DNA from: Schistocerca nitens
Taxonomy: Eukaryota; Arthropoda; Insecta; Orthoptera; Acrididae
DNA length: 64,000 nucleotides
Direction: 5' to 3'
NCBI RefSeq assembly: GCF_023898315.1
Contig: NC_064616.1
Location: 709,805,389 to 709,869,388 of the forward strand
In this document: piece by piece, positions 45,074 to 56,890 of the stretch
Layout of the letters: every line of letters begins with the position of its first letter
How positions within the stretch are numbered: the first letter of the stretch is position 1
Notes under the pieces: generated by a model
Told to the model about the DNA's origin: nothing
The model's input: the letters and a program-made list of their open reading frames with translations, nothing else
The model's database searches: none
Position numbers and translations under genes: made by a program

Positions 45074-46330
45074 ATGGGACGTTCCGCGGAACTCGCGGAC
45101 TTCGACTGTTGTCAGGTGATTGGGTGTAGCTTGTGTCATACGTCTGTACGGGAGATTTCCACACTCCTAAACATCCCTAGGTCCACTGTTTCCGATGTGA
45201 TAGGGAAGTGGAAACGCGAAGGGACACGTACAACACAAAAGCGTACAGGCCGATCTCGTCTGTTGACTGACAGAGCCCGCATCTCGTGGTCGTGCGGTAG
45301 CGTTCTCGCTTCCCACGCTCGGGTTCCCGGGTTCGATTCCCGGCGGGGTCAGGGATTTTCTCTGCCTCGTGATGGCTGGGTGTTGTGTGCTGTCCTTAGG
45401 TTGGTTAGGTTTAAGTAGTTCTAAGTTCTAGGGGACTGATGACCATAGATGTTTAGTCCCATAGTGCTCAGAGCCATTTGAGCCATTTGACTGACAGAGA
45501 CTGCCGACAGTTGAAGAGGGTCGTAATGTGTAATAAGCAGACATTTATCCCGACCATCACACAGGAATTCCAGACTGCATCAGGATCCACTGCAAGTACT
45601 ATGACAGTTAGGTGCGAGGTGAGAAAACTTGGATTTCATGGTCGAGCGGCTGTTCATAAGCCACACATCTCGCCGGTAAATGCCAAACGACGCCTCGCTT
45701 GGTGTAAGGAGCGTAAACATTGGACGATTGAACAGCGGATAAACGTTGTGTGGAGAGACGAATCACGGTACACAATGTGGTGATCCGATGTTAAGGTGTG
45801 GGTATGGCGAATGCCCGGTGAACGTCATTCGCCAGCGTATGTAGTGTCAACAGTAAAATTTGGTTGCGGTGGTGTTATGGTGTGGTCGTGATTTTCGTGG
45901 AGGGGTCCTGTACCCCTTGTTGTTTTGCGTGGCGCTGTCACAGCACAGAATCACATTGATGTTTTAAGCACCTTCTTGCTTCCCACTGTTGAAGAGCAAT
46001 TCGGAGATGGCGTTTGCACCTTTCGATACGATCGAGCAACTGTTCATAACGCATGGCCTGTGGCGGAGTGGTTACACGACAGTAACATCCCTGTAATGGA
46101 CTGGCCTGCACATAGTAATGACCTGAATCCTTTAGGACACGTTTGGGATGTTTTGGAACGCCGAATTCGTGCCTGACCTCACCGACCGACATCGATACAT
46201 CTCCTCAGTGCAGCGTTCCGTGATGAATGGGCTGCCATTCCCCAAAGAAACCTTCCAGCACCTGATTGAACGTATATCTGCGAGAGTGGAAGCTGTTATC
46301 AAGGCTAAGGGTGGGCCAACACCATATTGA
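45074..46330 (+). pseudogene. Tc1-like transposase, family 2, interrupted
   Basis: The N-terminal frame MGRSAELADFDCCQVIGCSL, LNIPRSTVSDVIGKWKREGT and KRTGRSRLLTDRA is open to the SINE insertion. After the SINE: LTDRDCRQLKRVVMCNKQTF, MTVRCEVRKLGFHGRAAVHK, VVWRDESRYTMW (then a stop at 45781-45783), FRYDRATVHNAWPVAEWLH and MDWPAHSNDLNPLGHVWDVL. The Glu of the catalytic triad has become Gly (P-L-G-H for P-I-E-H). Further stops lie near 45,890 and 46,174. Inactive. Confidence 0.88.
45276..45486 (+). mobile_element. SINE type 2, full length
   Basis: The tRNA-like head CCCGCATCTCGTGGTCGTGC, with B box GGTTCGATTCC, differs from type 1. It continues GGGATTTTCTCTGCC, CTGGGTGTTGTGT and then the same tail as type 1. 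Flanked by the exact duplication TTGACTGACAGAG (45263-45275, 45487-45499). Confidence 0.95.
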
Positions 46331-46414
46331 ATTCCAGCATTGCTGATGGAGGGCGCCTCGAACTTGTAAGTCATTTTCAGTCAGGTGTCCGGATACTTTT
46401 GATCATATATTATA

Positions 46415-47084
46415 TGGGCGTCCAGAATATGGTTTCCAGGTGTGTGATTATTCTAAAGACCACTGCTGAAAGCAGTGACACACCACCGATGCACTGTGCC
46501 CAACATGTGGAGCAGTCCATCGATATGCCCATCCAGCTTCCCACTGGCCCACAATTCGACCCTCTTCAAATGACTGACGCTTTTCAACGCAAGTACGTAC
46601 CCGACGGTGGGGCGCGATTGTATCCTGGAGTGAATGTTACAAACACCGTTCTCCTCTAAATTCAGTACATTTATTTCCTGCAGAGTCAAAACAGATGGGG
46701 CTAATCGAGGCATCCTGAGCGACATCTCATCGCCAAAGACAGCAACAACTACAACAGCACTAACACTGCAACCCCTGAGTATGCATATATAATACCACAG
46801 TGTCACTGAAATCAGACTTTGAGGGTGTTGAACATTTTTCCTCTTACTGTATTTCCAGATCCTCGTTTCACCTTATTGAAAACTGTGTCAAAGAATCCGT
46901 TTAGTCAGACTCTCAATCCGGAGTTTGGGATGGAAACAGAGCACTAGTTTGGATTCGACAACGAAGTGAAAGGAAGTGATTGAGGCCTGTTTAGGGAGGC
47001 TCTTGTCAGTAGTGAGGTAAAGAGGATATGGTGGCACTTTGAATTTATTTAACATGGCGGACCCTCCCTCCACCACCGCCCTCT
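46415..47084. other. Unidentified sequence with a 117-codon minus frame
   Basis: The minus-strand frame 46806-46453 (SVSHLKRVELWASGKLDGHI, then DGLLHMLGTVHRWCVTAF) is open and looks like part of a repeat-encoded protein, but I cannot name a family. The rest is non-coding. Confidence 0.35.
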
Positions 47085-47094
47085 GCCACCTGGT

Positions 47095-47300
47095 ATTCAA
47101 AATATGGTTCATATGGCTCTGAGCACTATGGGATTTAACTTCTAGGTTCATCAGTCCCCTAGAACTTAGAACTACTTAAACCTAACTAACCTAAGGACAT
47201 CACACACATCCATGCCCGAGGCAGGATTCGAATCTACGACCATTGCGGTCGCGCGGTTCCAGACTGTAGCGCCTAGAACCGCTCGGCCACCCCTGCCAGC
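47095..47300 (-). mobile_element. tRNA-derived SINE type 1
   Basis: Minus-strand copy with a divergent head (CCCCTGCCAGC end) and the exact 10-bp duplication GCCACCTGGT (47085-47094, 47301-47310). Confidence 0.93.
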
Positions 47301-47414
47301 GCCACCTGGTGTAGATGTGGCAATGTCACACTGATTACATCACATTTTTATGTCAAATCAATTGACTAATTAATTAAATTGATCAATTAATTACCCCCTG
47401 TGAGTATTTCACAG

Positions 47415-47570
47415 CCTATCAGACGGTTCCTCCCCCTTTCACCCTCCCATCTGTGGTATCCCTAGCTGTACCCCTCTCCCTAAACGCCCCACCTCTCTCT
47501 CCCCCTCCCATCCCCACCCCCTCCCTTTCCTTCCCTCCACTTCCCTCCCCTCCCCTCCTTCCACACCTCC
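47415..47570. repeat. Pyrimidine-rich (CCCTCCC) low-complexity tract
   Basis: About 155 bp of C/T with few purines on the plus strand. The Gly/Glu-rich minus-strand frame here is a composition artefact. Confidence 0.85.
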
Positions 47571-47596
47571 CAGAAAAAAAAAATTGGTAGGAAAGC

Positions 47597-47806
47597 AATC
47601 GTTGAGCTGTTGGGCTGAAAGGACCTCACAACATGAAATTGAAATCAATGTCAGCTGCACTGCAGAGGCTATATTGTTTCTTTATAAAATTCAGTTTGCA
47701 TAATCGTTGAGCTGTTGGGCTGAAAGGACCTCACAACATGAAATTGAAATCAATGTCAGCTGCACTGCAGAGGCTATATTGTTTCTTTATAAAATTCAGT
47801 TTGCAT
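47597..47806 (+). repeat. Perfect tandem duplication, 2 x 105 bp
   Basis: The unit AATCGTTGAGCTGTTGGGCT... to ...AAATTCAGTTTGCAT occurs twice head to tail (47597-47701, 47702-47806) with no differences seen. It is either a very recent duplication or an assembly artefact. Confidence 0.95.
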
Positions 47807-48859
47807 GTTCTTTATTTAATCAGTTTGTGTTAAACAAGAATAATTAGTAATTATATATTTACTATTTGTGAAAATTCAATTTGCGTATCGCTGGTGTAGA
47901 AGGATGTAGGGTATTCTCTTTATTTATCATTATTGGAATACTGGTATAATTTAACTATGACATCACAATCTAAAATGGCCAATCCAGAATACTGACCCAG
48001 TCTAACACCTCCCCCCCACCCCACACCCGATCCTATTGGTGGGAAATTAAAAAAAAATTGGTGGAAAATGCTAGTTAGTCTCGTCAATAACTGCTGAATG
48101 TAGAAAGGATATTTTGCTATTAGTCTATTACTAGAAAGTGCTCTATCTAGTCTAGCCGGTACCCCTATGTGGTATGGATGGGTTACAATAATAGGACAGC
48201 AAAATCTCACTGAAGTGCAGGGGAGTAGCCTCCTGTCTAACTACAAGTGAACAGCTGCTGGGAGGGACATAAGGATGGGCAATAATATTAGGACAACAAC
48301 CCACCGTCCCAATGTTGAGGTACAGCATTACTGGTGAATAGTGGTCTTACTGTCTTCGTGTAAGGGTAAAATTTTTCTATCATACAGTGATGTCACTGCA
48401 ATAACATCACTGAAGTCCACGTTGAAGGTGTGATGGTGGGACTTGAAGTCCTGTACCACTCTCCAACTGTGGAAGCTCCAGGTGGCCGGCAAGAGGGAAC
48501 ACAACTACATAGTAGTGTCACTGGTGGTCGTATCATGGATGTCAGATATTTAGCGCTCGTATCAAGATTGACACATTATTAGTGGCCATAACAGGGCTAT
48601 TGTTAGCACTGGTCCGAATTTTATTCCTAGAGGATGGTAAGAGGAACAGTGTGGTGGTGCCTTTACTGGGGAGTAGTGGTGCCAATGTGGTGTAAGCCAG
48701 TGACTGTGTCACGCAGGGCATCCACTTTGTCATAGAGACGCCTTGCCTTCTCTAGAATTGACATCTTTAGAGTTACCATGTTTGTCTCCTCGTGGAGGGT
48801 AACAACCTTTGTGAGTATCATGGCAAGCAGGCTCCACTGAAGCACCTTATTGTGCAGGC
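47807..48859. other. No gene recognised; probably LINE 3' region at right
   Basis: Non-coding to about 48,240. From there to 48,860 the sequence may be the 3' untranslated part of the Jockey-like LINE, whose true 3' end was not found. Confidence 0.35.
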
Positions 48860-51800
48860 ACTACAGGGTCTGCATAGGAGCCATAGGGGAGGAAAGGGTG
48901 GACAACCACACGGTACAATCGAAGCTTGGTGTCTAAGGTCAGTTTCCTGGTGTTAAAGAACGGATACAACGTTTATATCAGATTTTATCCTTTCTAGGTG
49001 GCGTATTTTACATGCTGATGGAAGATAAGTTTTTATCCATCAGGACACCTAGATATTTGGTATCTGGGGACCATGGGACCCCAACGACTGCAATAGTGAT
49101 GTTATGGCGGAGGATTGGGCTCCATTTGATGAAACAGACTGCCATAGTTTTTGCGGCATTGAGGGCCATCTTGGTTGAACGACACCACATGACTGTTGTA
49201 TCCACCTGCCTCTGGAGACAAGCAATCAGCTGGTCCATGTTGCGGCCGGTCGTATAGAGCGCCATATCATTGGCATATTGTGCCAGATGGCAGTGTGGGA
49301 TGAGTGGCATATCATTAACATAAATGTTAATAGACAACACAGAGCCTTAAGGTTTACCCATCGACATGTGGCATAAGCTTGAGCATATTCCTTTCTGAGT
49401 AACGAAGAAGGTTCTCTCATAGAGGGAACCATCCACAATCTCGATGTAGATATATGGAATGGTCGTCTGCGTCAGCATTTTGTCACAAGATTGTCCTGCC
49501 AAATCTTGTCGTACACGTTTTGCAGATTCAGGAAAACCGCTGGCGTCGACATGGTGGAGTTAAAGCACTTGCTGACATGTTCCACGATCCTAAAAACTTT
49601 GAGATCAGGCAACAGGTGGAAAGTGAATCCAATATGTTACGGATGGATATTCCCAGCCATCGGCAGAGACTGTGAAATGCAGTGGAGGATCAAAGATTCT
49701 AGAACCTTTGCCATGGTATCAAAAGGCTAATGGTACAGTTGTTTGTAGGGACTATAGGATCCTTTGAGGGCTTGGGGATGGCAATCAGTTTGGCATGCTT
49801 CCACTGTGGGGGGAAAAGTTCGGTTTTGAAACAGCAGTTCAGGATGTTGATAAATAAGACCAGTGGTTTGCGTGGGAGCCAGTGAAGCTGTTCATTTAAG
49901 TTGTCGTCCAGACCTGTAGCCGACTACCCACACTTCCGCTGGATGATCCTCTGGACTTCTGCTGAGTTTCTACCACACGGAGGGATCACAAATTGAGACA
50001 CCCACTGTGTGGATGGGATGGTTGGCCCGAACTGTGGAATGCCATAGGGCTCGGACAACAGCCCATTCTAATTTATGTTGGAGGAGACAGGCGGATATCT
50101 CGACCTCCCATTGCTATGTTTTCCGATCAGCAAGGCAGTGGCAGAATTTACGTAGGAGACGCCTCATGCAATGCTTATCCCAATGGTCACAAAACAGTTT
50201 CCACCGCCTGCAGTAGTGGTTCTTCTGGATTTTCAGTTCTCGCAATAGGGGAGTCTGGTCATCCAGTGGGGTTAAAGCCCTTGAGACAATGGAAATAGAG
50301 GTCTTCATTGCCTTCTGGATTTTCGTGGTCAGGTAATCAACAGTGGCAACCAGATTGGCAGGTGTTGTCAGGTCGAGATTTTGCCATTTGGTGTTGTTGA
50401 GGAACCTTCAAAATTTGTCCCAATGATTGATGGTAAAGGCAGAACGGATGTCTAAAGACAGAGCGACTTCATTAAGGTGCAGGAGCACCAGGACATGGTC
50501 AGAGGCCAGTTCTTGAAGTGTTCCCAACGAAACCTGCACCTCAATGTTCTTGAAAATTGTCGCATCCAGAACATCTGGCTACCAGTCAGCGTGAACTGGT
50601 ATATGGGTGGGAGAGTGAGGGCCATAAATCGACAGTGTCGAGGATCTTTCGATTCAAGTAGGAGTCTGTCCTTGGGATTAGCAAGATGAATATGCCAAGC
50701 CAGATCTTCTCCAGCAATGAGTTTGTCAAAATATGATGTCAATGTATGGAGGTCCACTTCAAGAAGTGGTAGGCTAGACTCAAATACGCCACAGTAAAAG
50801 TAATAACACCGAGGGGGGGGAGGGGTAGAGGGGGGTAGAAACAGTGACTGCCATAGCCTCTATATTTTCTAGTAGTTGAAGAGACTTGTGATTGTGGTCG
50901 AGAGTCTTATGCAGGAATGGTTCCATGCTCCCATCCTGGTAATGGAGTTAGTGAGTGCGACAGAAACTATGTTGTGGAGACGAAAACCGTCTGCAGGATT
51001 GAGGTGGATTTTGGAGACAAGTAAAATTTCCACAGGGGGTCATAGAGGAACATGTTCACTTCACTATTCATATGTTTAATGCCTTTAGCATTCAGAATAC
51101 AAACAACTAGATCCTGAGGGGCTGATGGTCGTGTGGTGGACGATTCGTCATTATAACAATATCTAGATGAACCTATATACAAAGGCCATGACCTTGTGAG
51201 CTCGTCCTCTGATCGACAGATCTTTTGAGCTGTTTTACGAATGGCAGCCCTAATATGGAGCTGCGTGAACAGAGAAATGATCTGGGGGATCTCTCTCATG
51301 TCATCCTAGAAAGAAGCACCTGTCTCCACCAGTGGGGAAATATCCTGGGTGGGCAGCTTGACCCTTCAGCAGGCAACGCTGGGTGTAGTGATTGGTGGAG
51401 AAGGTGCCGCAACAGAGGGCTGGGCCACTTGAATGGGTGGGCGTGCGGAGGCTGCAGACAGTCTTTCTGTTTGGTGGACATTGGTTATGGTATGTGTGGC
51501 CGATGCGTCCTTGGCTTCCTCCTTGGAGGACAGGTGTACAGGGCAACCCTTCCAGGAAGCCAGATAGTAGGGGTCGTGAGTGGCGCCCGAACAGCAGGTG
51601 CATGTGGGTTTTTCTGAGGCTGAGTGTTTGCATTCCTCTGACACACATCAGCTAGCACACTTGACACACTGAAAAGGCAGTGGCAAATTTTGACACCTAC
51701 AGTGGATGGAGGGGTCATTGCGGCCTTCATATGGTTCAGTATGCACCTTGGTGCATAGGAGATACCTGATCTCGTAAATGAGTTTGACGTTCTCTCTCCT

Positions 51801-52520
51801 AATAAGGGAGACAACATGGGTGGGCATAGGGAGTAACTTGCACGTCTCAGTATCCATCTTGCTGTATTGGTGGACCAAAGGGTCCAGGAACTTGAGACAG
51901 AGCAATTCATCTCTGATATCTGTTTCTGCAATTTCGCATGGAAGTCTTTTGATGACGATCTTGGTTCGTCTGTTGCCAGAAGCCTGATGAGTGTAGTAGT
52001 CCATTGCCCTTGACTTCACAAAGTTGAGGACTTGGAAATAATCGTCCTTTGTGTCAAGCAGATACTTGATATGGTCTTTCTGGTAAACTGCCCACAGTTG
52101 ACCTGTAATAATGCTTTGTAGTTCACTGTTCAGTTTAATGTAGTTCGTGGGATGGTAAACCATGATAAGAGGGATCTTCTTCTTCTTTGGTGGTGGTGGC
52201 GGTGGATTGTGAGAAGTGGGGTCGTTAGGGGGACCCATGTTCTGTTCCATGGGACCTACAGGTGCGGCATCTGAATCCGAATCCCTTGCTGCGATGTGTG
52301 TGAGAGGAAGACCATTTAGATTTTCGACCATTGGGAGGAGGGGGGGGGGGGCAACCAGGCTGAAGTACCCAGAAGGCCTGTTACACCAGCGAGATGGTGT
52401 AGATGAAGCAGCACCTGATGGGGTGTTCACGTGGTGGTCGGTTGTATCAATGTTGTGAGCTGACATGGCATGACAGTGTTTGAGTGAGATGTCTATCACC
52501 AGGGAGTCATTGGAAGACAA
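48860..52520 (-). mobile_element. Jockey-clade LINE remnant 1 (ORF1 + ORF2)
   Basis: Minus-strand non-LTR retrotransposon with gag-like ORF1 (right) followed by ORF2 endonuclease and RT (left). ORF2 traces: QDLVVCILNAKGIKHMNSEV (endonuclease start, about 51,110), a further endonuclease block at 50,452-50,757, FPPQWKHAKLIAIPKPSKDP (RT start, about 49,800) and LSINIYVNDMPLI...QYANDMALYTTGRN, where the catalytic D-D has become N-D. Many stops and frameshifts. Clade named from ORF1 type and RT order. Confidence 0.82.
51290..52520 (-). pseudogene. Jockey-like ORF1 (gag-like RNA-binding protein), broken
   Basis: Nucleic-acid chaperone of the LINE. From MSSNDSLVID at 52520 the frame is open for 290 codons: a proline/lysine run (PPPPPPKKKK, about 108-117), then the RNA-binding-like region TKIVIKRLPCEIAETDIRDE and LLCLKFLDPL. 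Zinc-knuckle remnants follow, partly in another frame (CRCQN..., FQCVKCAS; then PTCTCCSGATHDPYYLASWK, GCPVH). Stop at about 51,648 and a frame change after it. Its downstream partner is the ORF2 remnant. Confidence 0.82.
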
Positions 52521-52999
52521 AGAGGAAGATTGGGTTTCTCATGTGAGGCTGTGAACAGGGCTCTCATGAATCAGTATCACTGTCAGTGGTTACTAGTGAC
52601 TTGTAGTGGGAAGCATGATACGCCTGGTCCTTAGCTGTTTGTTGATGTCAGTATCGGTGCCTCCGGCAGCTGGCTGGGATGGATGTCGATCAGCTGCTGT
52701 GTGAAGGGGCAGTGGAAGAGTCGCCTAACTACGGACTGCCATCCTTGGCCCTATACATGATATGCCTTGGCCCTACTGATGTAGCCAGGGCCCAGACAGA
52801 CAAAGTACACTGTCACCTAAGAATCCCCAGTAGAACGGGACATGTATGAAAAAAATGGTGCCTTAGATGGCGAATGACAAATTAAAGTCGATCTAGACAC
52901 TACTACTAAACAATGCAGAGCAGCACTCGTGACCATAATGAACGACATGCACATACTTGCAAGTAAACACTATAAGGGCTCTAACCTTGACTGACTCGC
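52521..52999. other. Probable 5' untranslated part of Jockey-like LINE 1
   Basis: GC-moderate non-coding sequence upstream of ORF1 that ends where the 3' end of the next LINE begins. Assignment by position only. Confidence 0.35.
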
Positions 53000-54300
53000 T
53001 GGTGTATTTTTGTTTTCTTTATTGTGATTTCATTCCCCTACCCATATGGGGCAGTGGCACGATCCGCTGATCTTCAGCCAAGTGCCATTACAAAAAATAA
53101 AAAGAGGAAGCTATACATAAAGCAAGGGCGACAAAATAGCCATATAAAAACATAGTAAATGGAGATAATGGAAGTTAAAATATACACTGACTTGGGAACG
53201 TTCATTGGGTGACAGAAAAGTCGACATAAAGTTAAAAGCGCACAGTTGGCAATTTATGGGGTACTTAACATACACTGGAGTCATGCACACAAGTTAAAAG
53301 TTGGCCACAGTATAGAAACACACAGAACGAGATACACTTAAAAACCCACTGTATGCCAAGGAGCACACACGAAAAATAGAAACTGCTGTGAGGGAACTGC
53401 TAAGGGACAGGAGGCCAGAGAGGAGGGAGAAAGAAGAGAGAGGAAGGTACAGGGGGGGGGGCTAAAGGGGTTGGGAAGAAAAGAAAAAGGGGGTTCAGGA
53501 GTGCACCAAGAGGCAGGAGATGGGTGAGGTGGGAGAGGGAAGGCTAGTCAGGAGGGAGTGGAGAGACACAGAAGGGGGCATGGGAAAGGGAAGGGGGTAT
53601 AGGAGAGAGGAAAACAGCTCAGAGGAGGGGAGAGGGGACCCTGAGGAGTAGGAGGGGGAAGGTGGGTTTAGACTTGGTAGAAGTGGTAAAGATCAGGGCG
53701 GAGCTCATCTTCCTGGAGGGGTAGGTGGTGGAAGTTGCATTGGGAAAGGAGGTGGAGGGTGTGGTGATGGAGAGGAGGCGGGGCACAGGGGTAAATGCGC
53801 GGCAACAGACTGGGGTAGAGAGGATAGAAGACACCAGGGGGTGGGGGGATCAAAGTTGCGGACAATGTACAGGGTGCATATGTGTTCGAGGAAAGGAAGA
53901 AGGTGTGGGAAGAGGATGATGTCGTAGAGCATCTGCATGGGGGAAGGCGGATATGGAAGGCGATGCAGAGGGCATGGCGTTCTAGCATTTGGAGGGCTTT
54001 ATAAAATCTGGGAGGAGCAGAAATCCAAGTGACGCTGGCATAACAAAGGATGGGGCGGATCAAGGATTTGTAGTTGTGAAGGATGGTGGAAGTATGTGGT
54101 CCCCATGTCCAGCTGGACAGGAGTTTCAGGAGGTGGAGTCTAGTGTGTGCTTTGTGTTGGATCGTAAGGAGATGGGGAGTCTATGTGAGGTGACGGTCGA
54201 GGGTGAGGCCAAGGTATTTCAGGGTTCACTGCTGTACATCCATGCTCCCTGTATAGAGGGATCCTTCAGTAACATCCCTGAGAAGTGAAGCGCAGTTGTA
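53000..54300 (-). mobile_element. Jockey-clade LINE remnant 2, 3' part
   Basis: The minus-strand frame from 54063 reads MIRPILCYASVTWISAPPRF, YKALQMLERHALCIAFHIRL, the conserved post-RT block of Jockey-type ORF2, then degenerates into a proline/serine-rich frame. The region 53,000-53,600 is a purine-rich 3' untranslated part ending in AATAAAGAAAACAAAAATAC (minus strand). 5'-truncated. Confidence 0.75.
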
Positions 54301-55500
54301 CCTATTTATGAGTAACAAGTTACATCCGAGTCAACAAAAACATTGGAAATATGTATGTCTTATGGTATTTTTTACGAAAGTAGTGGTCATTATCTTACTT
54401 GACCATGGCATCTCAAGGTGAAAAATCTGACCAGTTACCTCTAGTCTACTCCAGCGCCACCTATCGAGTTTATTGTGTACCTGTAGAGCCGGCAGGTCAG
54501 AGCTTTTCTTTACACCTGACAGGCTAAGCCACAGCTTCAGGTGAGCTAAGACCTTGTGACCAAGCCTTCCGCCGGCCCTGGCTGGGCATCGGTAATTCCT
54601 TGTACACTACAAGAGAAGCAGGCGTGGCTTGGACGTAGAGTTCTAGCTGTAATTCCACCCTCGACATAGAATCCCCAGTTTAAAAAGTCCATTTTATCCA
54701 ACCTGAAACGTGGATATTGTTGTCCCTACACCTCGAATTTCTCACGCGAAATGTAGATTTATCCTTTTTATGTGTCATTTCGAAGACGGAAGGAATCGCA
54801 GCATACACGCGTTTTCACGTCGCTAATGTATAATTACTTGTTGAGTCTTGATGTGAAAATCCTGTACAACAGTATGGCATAAGCTATATTTGCCTAAGTA
54901 TTCACTTATCCGGCAAACAAAACTGTTCTTTTCAGCTTCATATCTTTTACATCCTGCATCACAGGATTAGAATGTTAAACTCATTTTTGGCTCTTGACAG
55001 ATTGCTAAGAGCATGCTCTACCTTCGTCACGGGATGCATCCTCGCTTTCAAACTCTCTTTAAGGTACTGAAATGCCTCATCATCTACGAATTCTCTTGGG
55101 GTACCCAAATAGCAGCACAGAGGAGTGTTAAATTTCAGGTTTACATTACGTATCACTTTATAAATCCAGTAATATAGGTGATTTTACCACGATGACCATC
55201 TCTTCCTGTGTAGGCGAGAGATGAGGTATCGTTAAATGATCTCGCCGCAACGTAAAAGCGCCTGATTACCGCTTCTACTCGTAAATCATATTCGTCGCAC
55301 TCTCGCCCGTGCTTCCACCAACCCGGCGGTACGTGACTGATATCAGATGTAAATAAATTGATCAAGAGCGTCCCTTTGTATCGTGAGTAACTTTTTCCTG
55401 CAGTCAGATTACACTCGCCAGGTAACTCAAATGGGAATCCCTGGAGGGAAGACGATGGTCTTTTCGAGGAACAGTGCTGAGAAAAATTAGGGAACCGACT
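54301..55500. other. No gene recognised with confidence
   Basis: Two minus-strand frames (54959-55156; 55153-55686) are open and adjacent, and could belong to a decayed repeat, but neither shows a decisive motif. The second contains VPPGWWKHGRECDEYDLRVE, an unusual Trp/Cys-rich segment. Confidence 0.35.
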
Positions 55501-55720
55501 GTTGAAGCTCACTGCAGAAGGATTCTGCTGCCGGCAACATAAATTATGCGTGAGAACCACGAAGACAAGATATGAGGAATTAACCCTCATATGGAGGCAT
55601 ATAGATAGTCTTACTTTCCCACACTCTGCGATTGTAATAGGAAAGGTAATGACTAGAAGTGGCAGAGAGTATCCTCCGACACGCATGCAAAGTATGCATT
55701 TAGATTTAGATGTAAATTCA
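55500..55720 (+). mobile_element. Possible LINE 3'-end remnant
   Basis: The plus frame reads LTFPHSAIVIGKVMTRSGRE then YPPTRMQ and ends in TTTAGATTTAGATGTAAATT, similar in position and tail type to LINE copies A-C. Identification is weak. Confidence 0.4.
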
Positions 55721-55741
55721 GTGTACCTATTAAGACGTCAA

Positions 55742-55936
55742 ATGGTTCAAATGGCTCTGAGCACTATGGGACTCAACATCTTAGGTCATAAGTCCCCTAG
55801 AACTTAGAACTACTTAAACCTAACTAACCTAAGGACATCACACACACCCATGCCCGAGGCGGGATTCGAACCCGCGACCGTAGCAGTCCCGCGGCTCCGG
55901 ACTGCAGCGCCAGAACCGCTAGACCACCGCGGCCGG
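55742..55936 (-). mobile_element. tRNA-derived SINE type 1
   Basis: Full-length minus-strand copy, exact 15-bp duplication CTATTAAGACGTCAA (55727-55741, 55937-55951). Confidence 0.95.
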
Positions 55937-56109
55937 CTATTAAGACGTCAATTCAACCATTTATAGCCACATAAAACCCACGGAAGAATGTTGTCTCTTA
56001 CTTATTGAGAAAACAAAGGTCGAACTTCTGCTACTGGTTGCTTCTCAGTAAACCCTTCGTATTAGCCTCTATGTTTCTCATTGCAGTCACTTCGCGAGAC
56101 GTATGTGAG

Positions 56110-56420
56110 AGTCTGTTTACCCACAATACTTAGAAGAAGCGGTATAGAGCCCACCTCTTAACTCTCCTTTCGTCAGAGTATCGATTACCCGGCATATTCT
56201 CAGGAATTTTCCAGTCTTTAATATACAGCATTTGCACCCACCCGATTTTGACGAGTAGGAGATGTCCCCCTCCAAGTCACAGACCCGTGCTAATTCTCTC
56301 GAAATCCTATCACGTTCCAACGGCACTGTTCCATTAGTCCCCCGCCCGTCAATGACTGGGTAGAGAGCTGTCACAATGAGACAAATAGCACATCTCAGTT
56401 TTTCTTGCAGCCATATCACC
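56110..56420. repeat. Unknown diverged repeat, copy 1
   Basis: Shares TCGTCAGAGTAT, CTAATTCTCTCGAAATCC, ATCACGTTCCAACGGCACTG and TAGAGAGCTGTCACAATGAG with the segment at 56590-56890 in the same order and orientation. The minus frame reads LERDRISRELARVCDLEGDI. Confidence 0.75.
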
Positions 56421-56589
56421 GTGGATGCACTGCATTTCCTGTTTATCTCGTACCTAAGATATTTACATAGCCGTATTAACTCTTTCCTTGAACATTTTTA
56501 TACTTCCTCAATCAGTTCGTTGATCAATTGAGGCATAGTCGCTAATTTTCATTTCACGAAACGTATCTGGGAGGGAGCAATATGTTCAC

Positions 56590-56890
56590 TAGGAACAAAT
56601 AGAAGAAGCGCGTAAAGAGAGCATCTCACAGCTTCCATTCTGTCAGAGTATTGCTTACCCTCATATTCGCGTTATTCTCGTATAAACCCAACCATGTCAA
56701 AAATCCCTGCTAGTTCTCTCGAAAACCCATCACGTTGCAACAGCACTGTTCCGGTAGTTAGAAGGCTCTCTAGGGAAGGCTGTCTAGTCCTCCACCCGTC
56801 ACTGGCTATGTAGAGAGCTACCAAGACGAGAGAAAAAAAAAGCATACTAACGTTCAGGGAGAAATTCACCACCATGCAGATGCTCACGTC
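56590..56890. repeat. Unknown diverged repeat, copy 2
   Basis: Second copy of the preceding repeat. The minus frame reads LQRDGFSRELAGIFDMVGFI, similar to copy 1, which hints at a shared ancestral protein segment of unknown kind. Confidence 0.75.

Larger units (their letters stand above)
44940..46412 (+). mobile_element. Tc1-like element, family 2, copy Y, with nested SINE
   Basis: The left TIR CACTGTGTGATCAAAAGTAT follows TA (44938-44939). The right end has GTCCGGATACTTTTGATCA with a decayed outermost part before TA at about 46413. It includes a type 2 SINE of 211 bp. It abuts the 5' edge of LINE copy C. Confidence 0.9.

Noticed and set aside
50810-50840. G-runs (also near 52,335 and 53,452) as quadruplex regulators
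   Set aside because: Simple low-complexity runs in decayed LINE sequence; no positional link to a gene start.
53619-53938. Proline/serine-rich proteins on the minus strand
   Set aside because: Artefacts of a purine-rich low-complexity LINE 3' region.
54959-55156. Possible LTR-element gag fragment (minus strand)
   Set aside because: A vague resemblance only; no LTRs, protease or RT nearby and no decisive motif.
55153-55686. 177-codon minus-strand frame as a host gene
   Set aside because: No recognisable domain, no conserved start context, and it overlaps a probable LINE 3' remnant on the other strand.
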